DNA of 64,000 nt from Sorghum bicolor. Taxonomy: Eukaryota; Streptophyta; Magnoliopsida; Poales; Poaceae. The position numbers and the translations under genes are program-made. The notes under the pieces are model-generated. The model worked only from the letters and a program-made list of their open reading frames with translations, was not told the origin of the DNA and searched no databases. Location: positions 57,908,629 to 57,972,628 of the forward strand of contig NC_012878.2 of NCBI RefSeq assembly GCF_000003195.3, written 5' to 3'. The stretch's first letter is position 1. Each line of letters starts with the position of its first letter. Of the stretch, positions 24,001 to 34,203 are shown piece by piece.

Positions 24001-26506
24001 CTTTGCTGTAGTGACAACTTTCTTGGGACTAAAAGGCTTTGTTATTTTGGTTATTGCAGTTCATTGCCAAAAGACAGCTACAGCTTACAAACAACAGTAC
24101 ACCCACAACATGCAAGTATAGTACCTTCAGTGGTGAATAAGACAGAAATGCAAAACAATCAATTGATGTTTTAAGAGTCATATATCCAATCTAAAGAATA
24201 GAACTGCGGACCATTTAGCCTGGTAACACTCACTAAGTGGCTTGTATTGTACTCCTGCAGTTAAGCTCCCTTTTCTCCCAACCAACCATGCACCAAAGGG
24301 TACATCACCGGATACTGCAAAGAAAAGAATGAGCATGACATGTTAGACCTGAACATAACCACATAAGAATATTATTAAGGAACAATCCAATGCATTAAAT
24401 AGATTCAAAACTATGGAGGTGCATCTACTTGTTATATCATCCTTAATCAAAATTCAATAAACAACAACAAAGGCCTTAATCCTGAGCAAGTTGGAGTAGC
24501 AAGCCACCAACAAAATGATAGAAAAGAAAAGAGGTGTTTTAGCAGTAGATAGATGCATACAAGGAACTGGCATAAAGGATGCCCCAACAGATAAATTCTC
24601 TGAACCATATCTTACACCCACGACCCCATAATCTTCTGAACGCACCCTGCAAAAAAGACAAACATAGCTCCCTCATTGTGATCATTTCTAATTAAATAAA
24701 ATATAATTAACACTGGACCAGGAAAAAAAAATCTTCAACAACCAACATTAAAGCTTCTGGAAAGCTATCTAACAGCACTTTGTATTATTTGGAAACAGAA
24801 ACAAGATATATGGCCTACCTGTTCCCCATTAGCAAAGGTAGTGTTCCAAAGGCACCAATACGATACTTAGGATCATACGCACATGACCTCAGCTGCAACA
24901 AGCTGCAAAAAAAGGAGATTGGCAAATTGTTATTCACGTGTTTTTCATACATAAAAATGCTGACAAACATTATTATAGTCCATCGAGCCTGAAAGTGCTT
25001 ACGGATTTGAAGTTGACACAAGAAGGTCCACAAAGGTATGGGGGTCATACAGTTCTCTAAAAAAAAGTGAAGTGTCTTTGTTAGTATAACAAAGGTGGTT
25101 GGACTAATATGAAGAGTTTAGAAGCTATGAATATCCACCTCTGCCAGCGAAATAGAGCATCCCCTTTTACTTCTGTTCCACTATTTTTATCAGCAGCAGC
25201 AGCAGACACCTAGTGACATTAAGGTAGGCAAAAGCTTTTCGTGAAGTAATAAAATATTTAAATGGATGAATTGGACATGCAGCAGCAGCTATATCCATTC
25301 TACAAAACTGCTAGCAAATCAGTGGCTTTATGGACATGCGATTCCACTAAAGGCACCATTTCAAAATCTGGCACAAGATTGTCTGTAATACCAACAAATA
25401 TATGTGAAGACCTCAGTTTGTGCCTTTGTGTCACTATGCAACATCCAGGCAAGACTATGCTATCATAATTGAAACACAAGCACAGGGAACATCAACAGAG
25501 TGTCCTTTCCAGAACAGATGCCAATAGGACACTAGATGTTCTAATAATGATGCCATGCTAATGAAAACTAGAGATATGAAATGATAGTTCTTTGAAAGAA
25601 AGATAAATGAAAAGGAAAGAAAATGATAGCAGCATGAACAAATAAAAACTGATAATAGTGCTCAGTCGGTGATCCACTTAACACCAATTATGTCCTGAAT
25701 AGACAGGTACCACGATATTGAAAGGGTAAAGACACAGAAGACAGTGGCAGAATAGACAGGTAATGTTTGACAGGATACAGTAGCAATCAAATCAACGTGA
25801 GGATCTTCCAGCGGCTTTAACATGATCCTTGAGGTCATATTCCCAGCATGATCGAAGTAGTCCTCAAACAGGTTGTGCAGCGAGAGCTTCCCAAACATTA
25901 GCTCATATGCTGGCACCGCCATCCTGCATGTTCAAGACTAGCACTGCTTTAAGTAAAGCACAATGAAGGGCCAAGGCTGACATAAGTGCAACCCCAAGTG
26001 CAATGTGGCAATGTCTCATCCTTCCAGGAAGACTAAAACTAACCTTAACCATAAAGGTACGCAGGAAAATGCATCTGCTAGAGATGTGCGTGCTCCAAGG
26101 TTAAAAGCAAGCAACCAAAATTGAGACGCACAAGTACACAACCTTGCAGCTAACTGATGTTAACGATCTGATGCATTTCACCAATCCACAGTTCTATTTC
26201 ACACTATGCGAGCAATCAAGCGCGATTGCTTGACAAGCATGATTAATCACGAGTTCAGCCGTTTAAGTGTAGCAGTTATGCAGAGCGTAGGTCTACGGCT
26301 GAATCACCAGCCGAGATTTGTGCAGAGTGAGGCTACCAACCAATTGGCTTCCCTGCCTTAACACAAAGGAGAGGGTTCGGAACGGAGGGGAGAGGGGAAG
26401 CGGCGAACCTGGTGCGGGCGGCGATGGGAGGGTAATCGAAGAGCGGCGGCACAAGCACCATCGGCGGCGGCGGCGGCGGCTCCTCCTTGCTGAAGAATAT
26501 CCCCAT
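21059..26506 (-). CDS. Mitochondrial outer-membrane beta-barrel protein, OM47-like (VDAC/Porin-3 superfamily), 14 exons
   Basis: Exons on the minus strand: 26506-26409, 25923-25779, 25209-25139, 25056-25003, 24902-24819, 24646-24561, 24314-24234, 23745-23615, 23047-23006, 22561-22485, 22410-22317, 21967-21886, 21408-21336, 21227-21059; total 1287 nt, 428 aa plus stop. The protein starts MGIFFSKEEPPPPPP, then PPLFDYPPIAARTRMAVPAYELMFGKLSL. The rest alternates short amphipathic strands (SEDYGVVGVRYGSENLSVGA, GAWLVGRKGSLTAGVQY, CAISYGVGSTSPLSPSFIFSL), as in a beta-barrel. There is no signal peptide or transmembrane helix. Length (about 47 kDa) and sequence recall Arabidopsis OM47 (At3g27930), a VDAC-related outer mitochondrial membrane protein linked to senescence; this match is from memory. 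It is not TOM40 or a classical 276-aa VDAC. It shares a 438-bp divergent promoter with the F-box gene. Confidence 0.85.
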
Positions 26507-26944
26507 CTCGCCCTCGGCTCACCGATCTACAGCAGTTCTCCGGCGCCTCCTCCTCCCTTGAACTCCACAGCGCCCGCCTCTTTTTGCGGCGGCGGCGAAA
26601 CACCAATGCAATTGTTCCGGGTCCAGGTCAGGCGGCGCCGCGGCGGGGGCTTAAAAGATTGCGCAATGGGTAATACAGGCTAGTTCAAGGGGCTCGGCTG
26701 CAAATGTGTTGTAAACTGCCGCTATTGTGCAGATCCCAACCGCTAAATCCCGATCGTACGGCCGACTAAGCAAGGGGATTTGGGATAGCGATTGGTCTCG
26801 AACGGGTCGCTGATCAGGTTTCCTACATGTGAGCGCTCGTCCTAATCCCCCAGTCAGACACACACACGCGCGAGTGGGAGCTCTCCGCTGCTCCCGTCTC
26901 TCGAAAAGCAAAACCCTAACCCTCGCCGGCCGCCGCCCGCAGCC
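26507..26944. promoter_or_regulatory. Shared divergent promoter region
   Basis: Only 438 bp separate the start codons of the minus-strand beta-barrel gene and the plus-strand F-box gene. The region is GC-rich near both genes, without an obvious TATA box, and must hold both 5'UTRs and core promoters. AAAACCCTAACCCT near 26909-26922 resembles a plant telo-box. Confidence 0.6.
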
Positions 26945-28501
26945 ATGGACAGCGACAGCGAAGAAGGCGACTTCTCCACGTACGCGCAAGTGGAACGGGC
27001 CTTCAACTCCATGGAGGGCCCGTCCGCGCAGGAGCGCATCGACTGCATCGTCCCCTTCCTCGTGTCCCTCCTGCCCGCGCCCTACGTCCCGGCCCTCGAG
27101 GTCGAGCCCGACTCCGACGATGACCGCTTCTCGCTCACCTCCTCCGACTCCGAGTCCGGGGCGTCCGACGACCACGACGCGCTCGCGTTCGCGGCCGTGC
27201 CGGGCGATGGCGAGGACCGCATCAGCCGCCTCCCGGACACGCTCCTGGCCGACATCATCCACCGCCTCCCCACCAAGGACGCCGGGCGCACCGCCACGCT
27301 CTCCACGCACTGGCGCCGCATGTGGGCCGGGACCCCGCTCCTTGTCGACGACGCGCACCTCCTCGGCGCCGGAGGGACCAACGACGTCCCCGTCGTGCGC
27401 GCGCTCGCGCGCTGCGTGGCCGCGCACCCGGGCCCCGTCCGCGGCGCGCGCGTCACCCGCGTCTCCTTCCACGCTCACGAGTACGCGCTCCGGCGCTTGG
27501 TCGCGGACCTCGCCGACAAGGACGTCCGGGACCTCATCCTCGTCAACCGCCCGTGGCCGCTCGACATGCCGCTCCCCGACGACATCCTCCGCTGCGCCTC
27601 CCTCGAACGCCTCTACCTCGGCGTATGGAAATTCCCCAAGACGACAGCCGCGCACCCGCCTGTGTTCCCCGACCTCCGTGAGCTCGGACTCTTCCACAGC
27701 CTCGTCCGCAACGAAGAACTCGACTCCCTGCTCGCGCACTGCCCCAAGCTGGAGGTCCTCTCTCTCGTCATGTCGTACCACGAGCCGTTGCGTCTCCACC
27801 TAACCTCCAACAGCCTCAAGATCGCGGTGGAATGGATGTCGTCCTTCGACGAGGTCGTTGTTGAAGACGCCCCAAGCCTCGAGCGGCTGCTCTTCCAGAG
27901 CATCTTGGGGAGGAAGCCCGTCAAGATTTTTCGTGCGCCGAGGCTGGAGGTGCTTGGGGTCCTCGACCTCGACCTCCACAAGCTTGAGATCGGTGGCACT
28001 GTCATCAAGGCTGGGTTGAAAGTGAGTGCTAGCAACATGGTACCAAGCTTAAAGATACTAGCCGTGAAGGTTCAGTTTGAATGCAACAGGGAGGCCAAGA
28101 TGTTGTCTACTTTGCTGAAATGCTTTCCTTGCTTGGAGACGCTTCACATAATGCCCACTCCATCTGAGACACCAGACAGCATACATGAACATGACTTGAG
28201 GTTCTGGGAGCACTTGGGTCCTTGTGAATGCCTTGAGTCGCACCTGAAGACTGTTATGCTCCATGGGTCCTTGGTGGAAGGTCATGGGGCTGGTTTTGTC
28301 AGGTATGTCATGAGGGAGGGCAAGACACTCAAGACTATCGCCATTGTTTGCAGTGATGAGGAGGCGAGCGGCTGTAGAGAGTCAGCTGTTGGCCGAAGCG
28401 GTGAAATTACTCTTTGTATTGCCACCCCACGCTGGTGTTTCCAAGCTGCCATTGATTTGTCACTGGACGATCCCTTTGGTTCGGTGAGGCCTCAGGCATG
28501 A
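26945..28501 (+). CDS. F-box/LRR (FBD-like) protein, intronless
   Basis: A single-exon 518-aa protein. Residues 1-90 are an acidic, serine-rich extension (EVEPDSDDDRFSLTSSDSES). The F-box lies at about 91-130 (DRISRLPDTLLADIIHRLPT, then STHWRRMWAGTPL), typical of the large plant F-box/FBD/LRR group. Leucine-rich repeats follow (SLERLYLGVWKFP, PDLRELGLFHSLV, CPKLEVLSLVMSYH, APRLEVLGVLDLDLHKLEIG), then an FBD-like C-terminus (CLESHLKTVMLHGSLVEGHG, FVRYVMREGKTLKTIAIVC). The expected role is the substrate-recognition subunit of an SCF ubiquitin ligase, with unknown substrate. The start at 26945 has an AGCCATGG context. Codon use is very GC-rich to about 27980 and then drops sharply, a gradient common in grass genes. 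The 382-aa antisense frame over it is a shadow. Confidence 0.93.
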   Translation: MDSDSEEGDFSTYAQVERAFNSMEGPSAQERIDCIVPFLVSLLPAPYVPALEVEPDSDDDRFSLTSSDSESGASDDHDALAFAAVPGDGEDRISRLPDTLLADIIHRLPTKDAGRTATLSTHWRRMWAGTPLLVDDAHLLGAGGTNDVPVVRALARCVAAHPGPVRGARVTRVSFHAHEYALRRLVADLADKDVRDLILVNRPWPLDMPLPDDILRCASLERLYLGVWKFPKTTAAHPPVFPDLRELGLFHSLVRNEELDSLLAHCPKLEVLSLVMSYHEPLRLHLTSNSLKIAVEWMSSFDEVVVEDAPSLERLLFQSILGRKPVKIFRAPRLEVLGVLDLDLHKLEIGGTVIKAGLKVSASNMVPSLKILAVKVQFECNREAKMLSTLLKCFPCLETLHIMPTPSETPDSIHEHDLRFWEHLGPCECLESHLKTVMLHGSLVEGHGAGFVRYVMREGKTLKTIAIVCSDEEASGCRESAVGRSGEITLCIATPRWCFQAAIDLSLDDPFGSVRPQA

Positions 28502-29723
28502 GGATGCTGGTACTAGTATATCATTGTCACGCGTTTTGGAGGTGCGGTTTGCTGTGTTGTACTAGGTCTTGATCAGGAATTATGTTTCGTAGTGATAAAA
28601 GCATGCGAAGAAACTTGCTTATGAATGCCTTTTGGATTATGTGGTGATAAAAGCATGGTAAGGAACTTGCACATGAAGGTCTGGAAACTAGTTTAAGTGT
28701 CTGATTTGGTTGCTTGGAGAGGGATAGATTGTGGGTTATGGATGTATTTTTTTCCCCTGCATGTTAAGTTGGCCGTCATTTGTCTGTTATGGCTTATGTG
28801 TCTGTAATATCTGGAACTAATACCTATCATGGGTCTGTTAAGTTGTTATGGGTCTATAATATCTGGAACTAATACCTGTCATGGGTCTGTTAATTAAGTT
28901 GGCCGTCTATTTGTCTGCAATGTGTCATGGGTTTGTTAAGTTGGCTGTCTATTTGTCTGCATGTTGTGGCCCATTCTTGTCTTTTAAGTACTTGCCCTCC
29001 CAATGTGTGAAACTTCTACATTTGATCATCAATCTGTTAAGTTCTCAGCTGTCAGTCGTGGGTTGTGAAGTGCACACTTACATGATCATCAGAATGAGGC
29101 TTACTCTAAAACACAGTTACAACCAAGGAACAAGCACTAGAGCTAGAAGTAGTTGAATGCCAAGCAGTTTCTAACCGTGGGCATTCTGCTCAATCAGCGC
29201 AATGCAAACCAGATTGGATTGTGGGCATCTAGCACTATTTCACCGGGAGGCCGTGAATCAATTGAACACACGTTCTGTGATTAGAAAAGTTTGGCTACTG
29301 CCATTACATGGAATGTGGTTTGACACTAACATTTCTAGCAGAGCGCCCACTCTAGTCATTCACAACTATTTTTCAGCCCCTGCATCAACTAACGATGCAC
29401 ACAGACATGGACAACAAAGATCTTGAATGCAGTAATTGTTAGTCACTATCAGTAGGCAATCGATGATATGGATGCATTCATACATCGTCACAAGTTCACA
29501 ATATTAGCTGCATGTTGCATTAATCATCAGCTGAGGCAACAAGAGGAAATCAGACGACAAATCAACCAAGTTCATTGATTTGATCTGTGTATAGACTTTC
29601 TAATGGAGCCCAGTTGTGCTCCATTTCACAGCAATCTTCAACATTACTTAGGACTACTACTAAATATTATCTTGCGGTTTGAAGGAGACCCCAACGCCCC
29701 ACGTGACCAGAAGCAGCCTAGAG
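28502..29723. other. 3' flank of the F-box gene with degenerate tandem repeats
   Basis: Between about 28760 and 28965 the motifs TAAGTTGGCCGTC, ATTTGTCTG, TCATGGGTCTGTTAAGTTG and ATCTGGAACTAATACCT each recur two to four times, as a degenerate tandem array in the 3' flank. The remainder, to 29723, shows no gene. Confidence 0.6.
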
Positions 29724-30093
29724 TTACATTATCCTGTCAATTGGCCTCAAGTCTGTTGGTAAATGATCATAACTGCCTGAATCAGAATGTGCCTGGAACA
29801 CGGGCGGACGGGCCGCTTCCCAGCATCTACGAGTGAATTGATCAAGCACAGAAGCTAGCAGAGTATAATCTAACAATGTTGATCAAGCACAGTAACTGGC
29901 AGAGTATAATCTAAACATTGTTTAGTTCAAGCTAAGAGCGTTGCGCGGTCGACCTTGCGCGCGCGGCGATTGGAGGATAGTCGAAGAGCGGCGGCACCAG
30001 CACCTGCACCATCCGCTCCACCTCCTCCTCCAGCGGCGGCGGCGGCGACGTCTTCTTCTTCTTCTTCCGCGGTGGTGCAGTCGCTCTCCACAT
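29724..30093 (-). pseudogene. Truncated copy of the OM47-like beta-barrel gene (first- and last-exon pieces only)
   Basis: On the minus strand, 30093-29954 resembles exon 1 of the gene at 21059-26506: a new N-terminal stretch (MWRATAPPRKKKKK), then VLVPPLFDYPPIAARAR and a GT donor at the same position. About 130 bp further on, 29835-29724 matches the end of the last exon (GGGAAGCGGCCC, then GTGTTCCAG, TATGATCATTTACCAAC, GACAGGATAATGTAA) with a small insertion that shifts the frame. Exons 2-13 are absent. It lies on the same strand as the intact gene, on the other side of the F-box gene. It cannot encode a barrel; the open first exon might still be transcribed. Confidence 0.8.
29838..29921. 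repeat. 41-bp tandem duplication
   Basis: TTGATCAAGCACAG..GCAGAGTATAATCTAA occurs at 29838 and 29879, with a few differences. It separates the two exon pieces of the pseudogene. Confidence 0.85.
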
Positions 30094-30257
30094 CTCGGAC
30101 TCGGCTTGCGCACGCGACGGTGGAGCTGCGGCCTCTTCCCTTTGGCGTCCGGGCCCGTGTTCCGTGTTCGAACTCGTGGATTTCTGATCAGGATTCTCTC
30201 CGAGACTAGGAGGGTTTATGGAGGTTCTCATTTTCTTCTTCTTATTGGGAGAGGGTT

Positions 30258-30990
30258 TAACATCTCTAACGGTTTTGCAATTTTCATTTTGCAAAATAAG
30301 GAGTTTGTCAAGTCTTAAATCAATATACCAAGTCACAAAATTGAGTGTCTCCAATGGTTTTGGCAAAACAAAACGGTGGACCCGGTCGTTATTTTTTCAC
30401 GCGCTTTTTCTCTTCGCGCCGTCCACTCCGTCGCGCGGAAAGTCTCCCGTGTTCTCCCGCGCGTTGTGTTGCGCCGCCGCCTCCTTCAGTTCGCGCTGGT
30501 GCATTCGCTTTAAGGAAAAAAATGGAGACGAAGTACTACAGACCGCCAGAGCATCGTGGTTCACGTAGCGTTAATAGAAAGCCGGCCTGAAGAGGTTGAT
30601 GTTCCACGGGATCGTGAACCAGCTGGTCAGCCGTGGAGTGAATCAGCCACCAGGTTGCTGTTCTGATCGCCATGCATCGCTGTGTCGCGATCGGGACGAC
30701 GGTGCGTGTGGAGGGGTTTCTTTGCGAGGCGGACGACGACGCGTGGTGAGAATTTGTGTCGCGAAGAGGAGTCAGAGACGCGCGGGAGACGGGAAACCGC
30801 GTGGGAGAAGAGACCGATCGGTCTTTGCCAAGTCGTCCGGGTTTGGCAAAAATGTCAAGTTTCCTCCCTCATCTGCCGATTTTGCTAAAATACAAAACTC
30901 AAATGCAAAACCATTGAATACCTCAGTTTAAATTTTTTGGCAAATTAGTCAAATGCAAACCTTAATTGCAAAACCGCTGAAGATGCTGTA
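30258..30990. mobile_element. Candidate terminal-inverted-repeat element, about 730 bp
   Basis: The left end has CATCTCTAACGGTTTTGCAA; the right end, inverted, has CATCTTCAGCGGTTTTGCAA. A second inner pair also matches (CTCCAATGGTTTTGG against the inverse of CAAAACCATTGAATAC). The GC-rich centre (30370-30830) has unrelated frames. The target duplication could not be settled and no transposase is present. It ends about 300 bp before the PEX14-like gene, so it may contribute to that promoter. Confidence 0.5.
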
Positions 30991-31304
30991 GCTAACGCCA
31001 AAACCTGCAAGTGCAAGTTAATCACGGTCTGGCCCTCAGAAAAAAAACGTTAATCACGGAACTGGGCCTGAACCAAAACAGTAGGATCGTATAGCCCATA
31101 CAATCTGAAGGCCCGTACAAAATAGCCCTGCATTATTTTACAAAAAAGGCCAACGTGGCCCATTTGGCTAGATGACTTTGCCTGGGCCCTGGCCGCTAAT
31201 TGAGCACGCTTTCGTCTTCCTCCTTCCGCCGTCCTCCGGCGTCTTATCCCCACACGTCGCTTGCCGCCCGGAGCAGGACTGTTGGAGGTCCACAGACGGC
31301 AGTG

Positions 31305-34203
31305 ATGGCGGAATTGTCGACGTCTTCGGATGGATTGGTGGCCGAAGAAGCGAGGCAGCAGGAACCAGGTTTGATTCGGCAAGGGTTTCCCCTGTCCTCT
31401 TCAGCTTGTGTATGCTAGTTGCTTGTGATGATATAGCTAGGGTTCCATCGCCTTGCCTGCTCGAAGGGTTAGTGGTTCCTATTGTCCAAAATTCACCTGA
31501 TCCAACCTCGTGCGCTTATACTGTTTGCTGATATGTACTACACTACATCCCAGAGATGTATTCACTTCCAATTTTGAAGGCATGTACCGACGAGGCTTAA
31601 GTCCTCCAGATCAGCTAACCTGTCCGGTTGAGTGAGTACTCTTTGTGTTGATCTCCATCTGCCTTTTGTGAATTTTATGTTCAACTTTAGTAGTATCGTT
31701 AAATTATAGCCTTATTGAGCCCATATGCTTAAAACGGGGGAGGGAGGGAAGGAGGGAGTGAGGGGAGTATTATTGCAGCCTTTATGAATAGTTGAATACG
31801 CCAGTGGAGTATCAAGCATGGAGCACATTTCCTCTGTTCCTGTTTATATAGTGTGATGCCTGTTTCGTTATGGTTTATATGGAAGTCAAACTGTTTGCTA
31901 TACTGCATACAGGCCAAGGAAGCTCTGGAGGTAGTCATGGTTTGCAAGACACAAAGGAGCAGGAAATAAGAAAGGGGAAGGCGGCTCTTGTTTCCACTGA
32001 ACTGCTGAGGGAGGATCTGGTTCAGAGTGCTGTTACTTTTCTGAAACACCCAAAAGTAGTAGCATCTTCGGATGGACAGAGGCGATCTTTCCTTGAAAAT
32101 AAAGGACTCACTATGGATGAAATAGATGAAGCGTTTCGACGTTTACAAGTAAGATTTGTTTTCTTAGTTTCTGCTTGAGTCTGATTTCCTTCCCTGGTTA
32201 TTCTGATTTCTTTCACCTTTTTAACTCTTTTTTTTTGTGTGTGTGGGGATTAAAGAGCCCATCATCGAATTCTGTGAGCTCAGATATGTGCACATCTCAA
32301 GGTATGGCAGAGAGAGTCCATTTACTAAGTTAGCTTTTTTATATGACATTTTAGTTCTACATGTTTGTGGATCATATAATGATGTTTCATTATTTATGTG
32401 TGTTTTCCTCTGTAAACGATGGTGATTCCATATGAAATTCCCAATTCAGACCTAAATGGCTTCATCATGATAAATCTAACTTAGTAACTTCATTGCCTTA
32501 TCTGTTGCCTTCATTTTGTCAGGGGTGTCTGATCATTCGTGCAGGATTACTGAGGTCAGCAAAAACTACCAATAATAGTATTGGCCAGGCATGACTGGTA
32601 TTTAGGCTGCAAATTTTAAGCTACCGCCATTTTCTTCACTGCAGCAGGAGAGTAGAGCTGACAAAAATTGTATGGACGATTCAGGTTTGCCAATGCATCC
32701 CATCTAAGTAAGTCTTGACTATTTTTCCTATTCCTTTTTTTCTAATCTTCCTACTCCCTCTATCCCAAATTGTAAGTCATTTTGGCTTTCCTATAGGTAC
32801 ATAGCTTTTGCTATGCACCTAATTGTATCTGCAAAAGCCAAAAAGACTTACAATTTGAAATGGAGGGAGTACTTCTTTTACAGAGAGGTTGTTACCTGAA
32901 GCTGAACCTGTGGCCCCTGTGGTACCTCGTCATCCAAAATCATATATGGAGGTCAGTTACCTACCTAAAACGGGAGTAAAATGGCTGCAAGTTTAATCCT
33001 TACGCTGCTGCAGGCTACTGCATTACTGCATACATGATATCTGAAGATGTCTGTGAAGTGTTTCATTCTTATGGAGCTTCATCTCAATGTAATTAAATTA
33101 ACTTCGGAAAGTAGAATTGTTCCTAACTGCCATTGCTGCATGGTACGCAATTTTAGTAGTCCTGTTTAGCATGATGTTGGTTCTCAAAGATTAACTTACC
33201 TGAAACTGGACTTAGATGTTAATGATGGACTGGTAGATTTAAAATTTAAAAATGAAGTTTCATTGTTAGATCTAGCCAGTTGCAATATCAATGCTCTTTG
33301 AACATGCATCAATGAGGGGTTTGCTTCCTTCTTCTAGTTAGTTGTTGGATATTCAAACATGCTTGTTTCAGTTAGCTGTTGCATCATGAGAATTTTGCTA
33401 TCCACTTCATCTTATCATGCATTGCCCCCCTTGTTAAGCTACCAGGAGTATATTAAACATTACAAAGTCTGAAATTTTGGTATATGTGATTTTGTCTTCC
33501 AAATACAATAAGCTTTTGCATATATATGATTTCAAGTTCATATTGAACCAAAAATTGTCTTTTGAATGTGGCACTGTATTTGACCTGGCAGATCATGGAA
33601 ATGATACAAAGGGGTGAGCGACCAGATGATATCCAGGCATGTCTTGATTTCTAGCTATTTTCCTATAGTGCTGCTACATGTGAACTCTGTAGTTTTGTTG
33701 TTTTATAGCCCTATTTCTGTTGTGATATAGGATATTAATGATGACCCTCCAAATCCTGATCAACCAATCTCAGAACCTCGTATGGCACCGAAACCAAAGG
33801 TTTGTGCTCGAAAACTGACTGCCTAGCCACACATTTCTTAACATAGATCTGTTCCTTGCAAAGTCAAGAATCATGATTGCTGGGGAAGTAGCATATGCTT
33901 ATCATGATTCAGATTATCTCTTGATACCAGTTTGACTTTTTTAACGGCAGTGAGCTCACATTTAGTTTTCTGGTGAAACAGCCATGGGAAAAGCAAGGTC
34001 AAGGAAGTTCGGCCTGGGATTTGAAATCACCACAAAGGGAACCCGACGTGTTGAGATCAGAAGTTCAGCACGATGGCACCAACAAGGCCACAGAGTTGGC
34101 CGATGACTCTCAACAAGGCGGGGACTCATTGCTGCAAGCAGAAGTAGCTGCTGGTTCTGAATCTCCTGCAACTCCGAATGAAGCCACTTCTTCGCCGGAG
34201 TAA
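31305..34203 (+). CDS. Short PEX14-like peroxin, 9 exons
   Basis: Exons: 31305-31368, 31913-32148, 32256-32301, 32523-32554, 32645-32684, 32884-32951, 33592-33636, 33731-33799, 33982-34203; total 822 nt, 273 aa plus stop. Residues 53-99 (REDLVQSAVTFLKHPKVV, then FLENKGLTMDEIDEAFRRL) are a clear PEX14 N-terminal domain, which in other proteins binds the WxxxF/Y motifs of the import receptor PEX5. Residues 157-205 (HPKSYMEIMEMIQRGERPDD, IQDINDDPPNPDQP, APKPKPWEKQGQ) match the conserved C-terminal block of plant PEX14. The hydrophobic segment and long coiled coil between them are missing, so it is about half the usual length (about 500 aa). It may be a soluble or altered docking factor. An in-frame ATG at 31200 would add 35 residues. 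Intron 7 (33637-33730) appears to use a GC donor. Confidence 0.83.
32754..32869. mobile_element. Short Stowaway-like MITE in PEX14-like intron 5
   Basis: The ends are CTCCCTCTATCCCAAATTGT and, inverted, CTCCCTCCATTTCAAATTGT, with TA on both sides; 116 bp in all. It ends 14 bp before the splice acceptor of exon 6. Confidence 0.85.

Noticed and set aside
26651..27799. 382-aa open frame on the minus strand over the F-box gene
   Set aside because: Shadow of a GC-rich exon; composition is Val/Glu/Arg repeats without any family motif, while the plus frame has a clear F-box.
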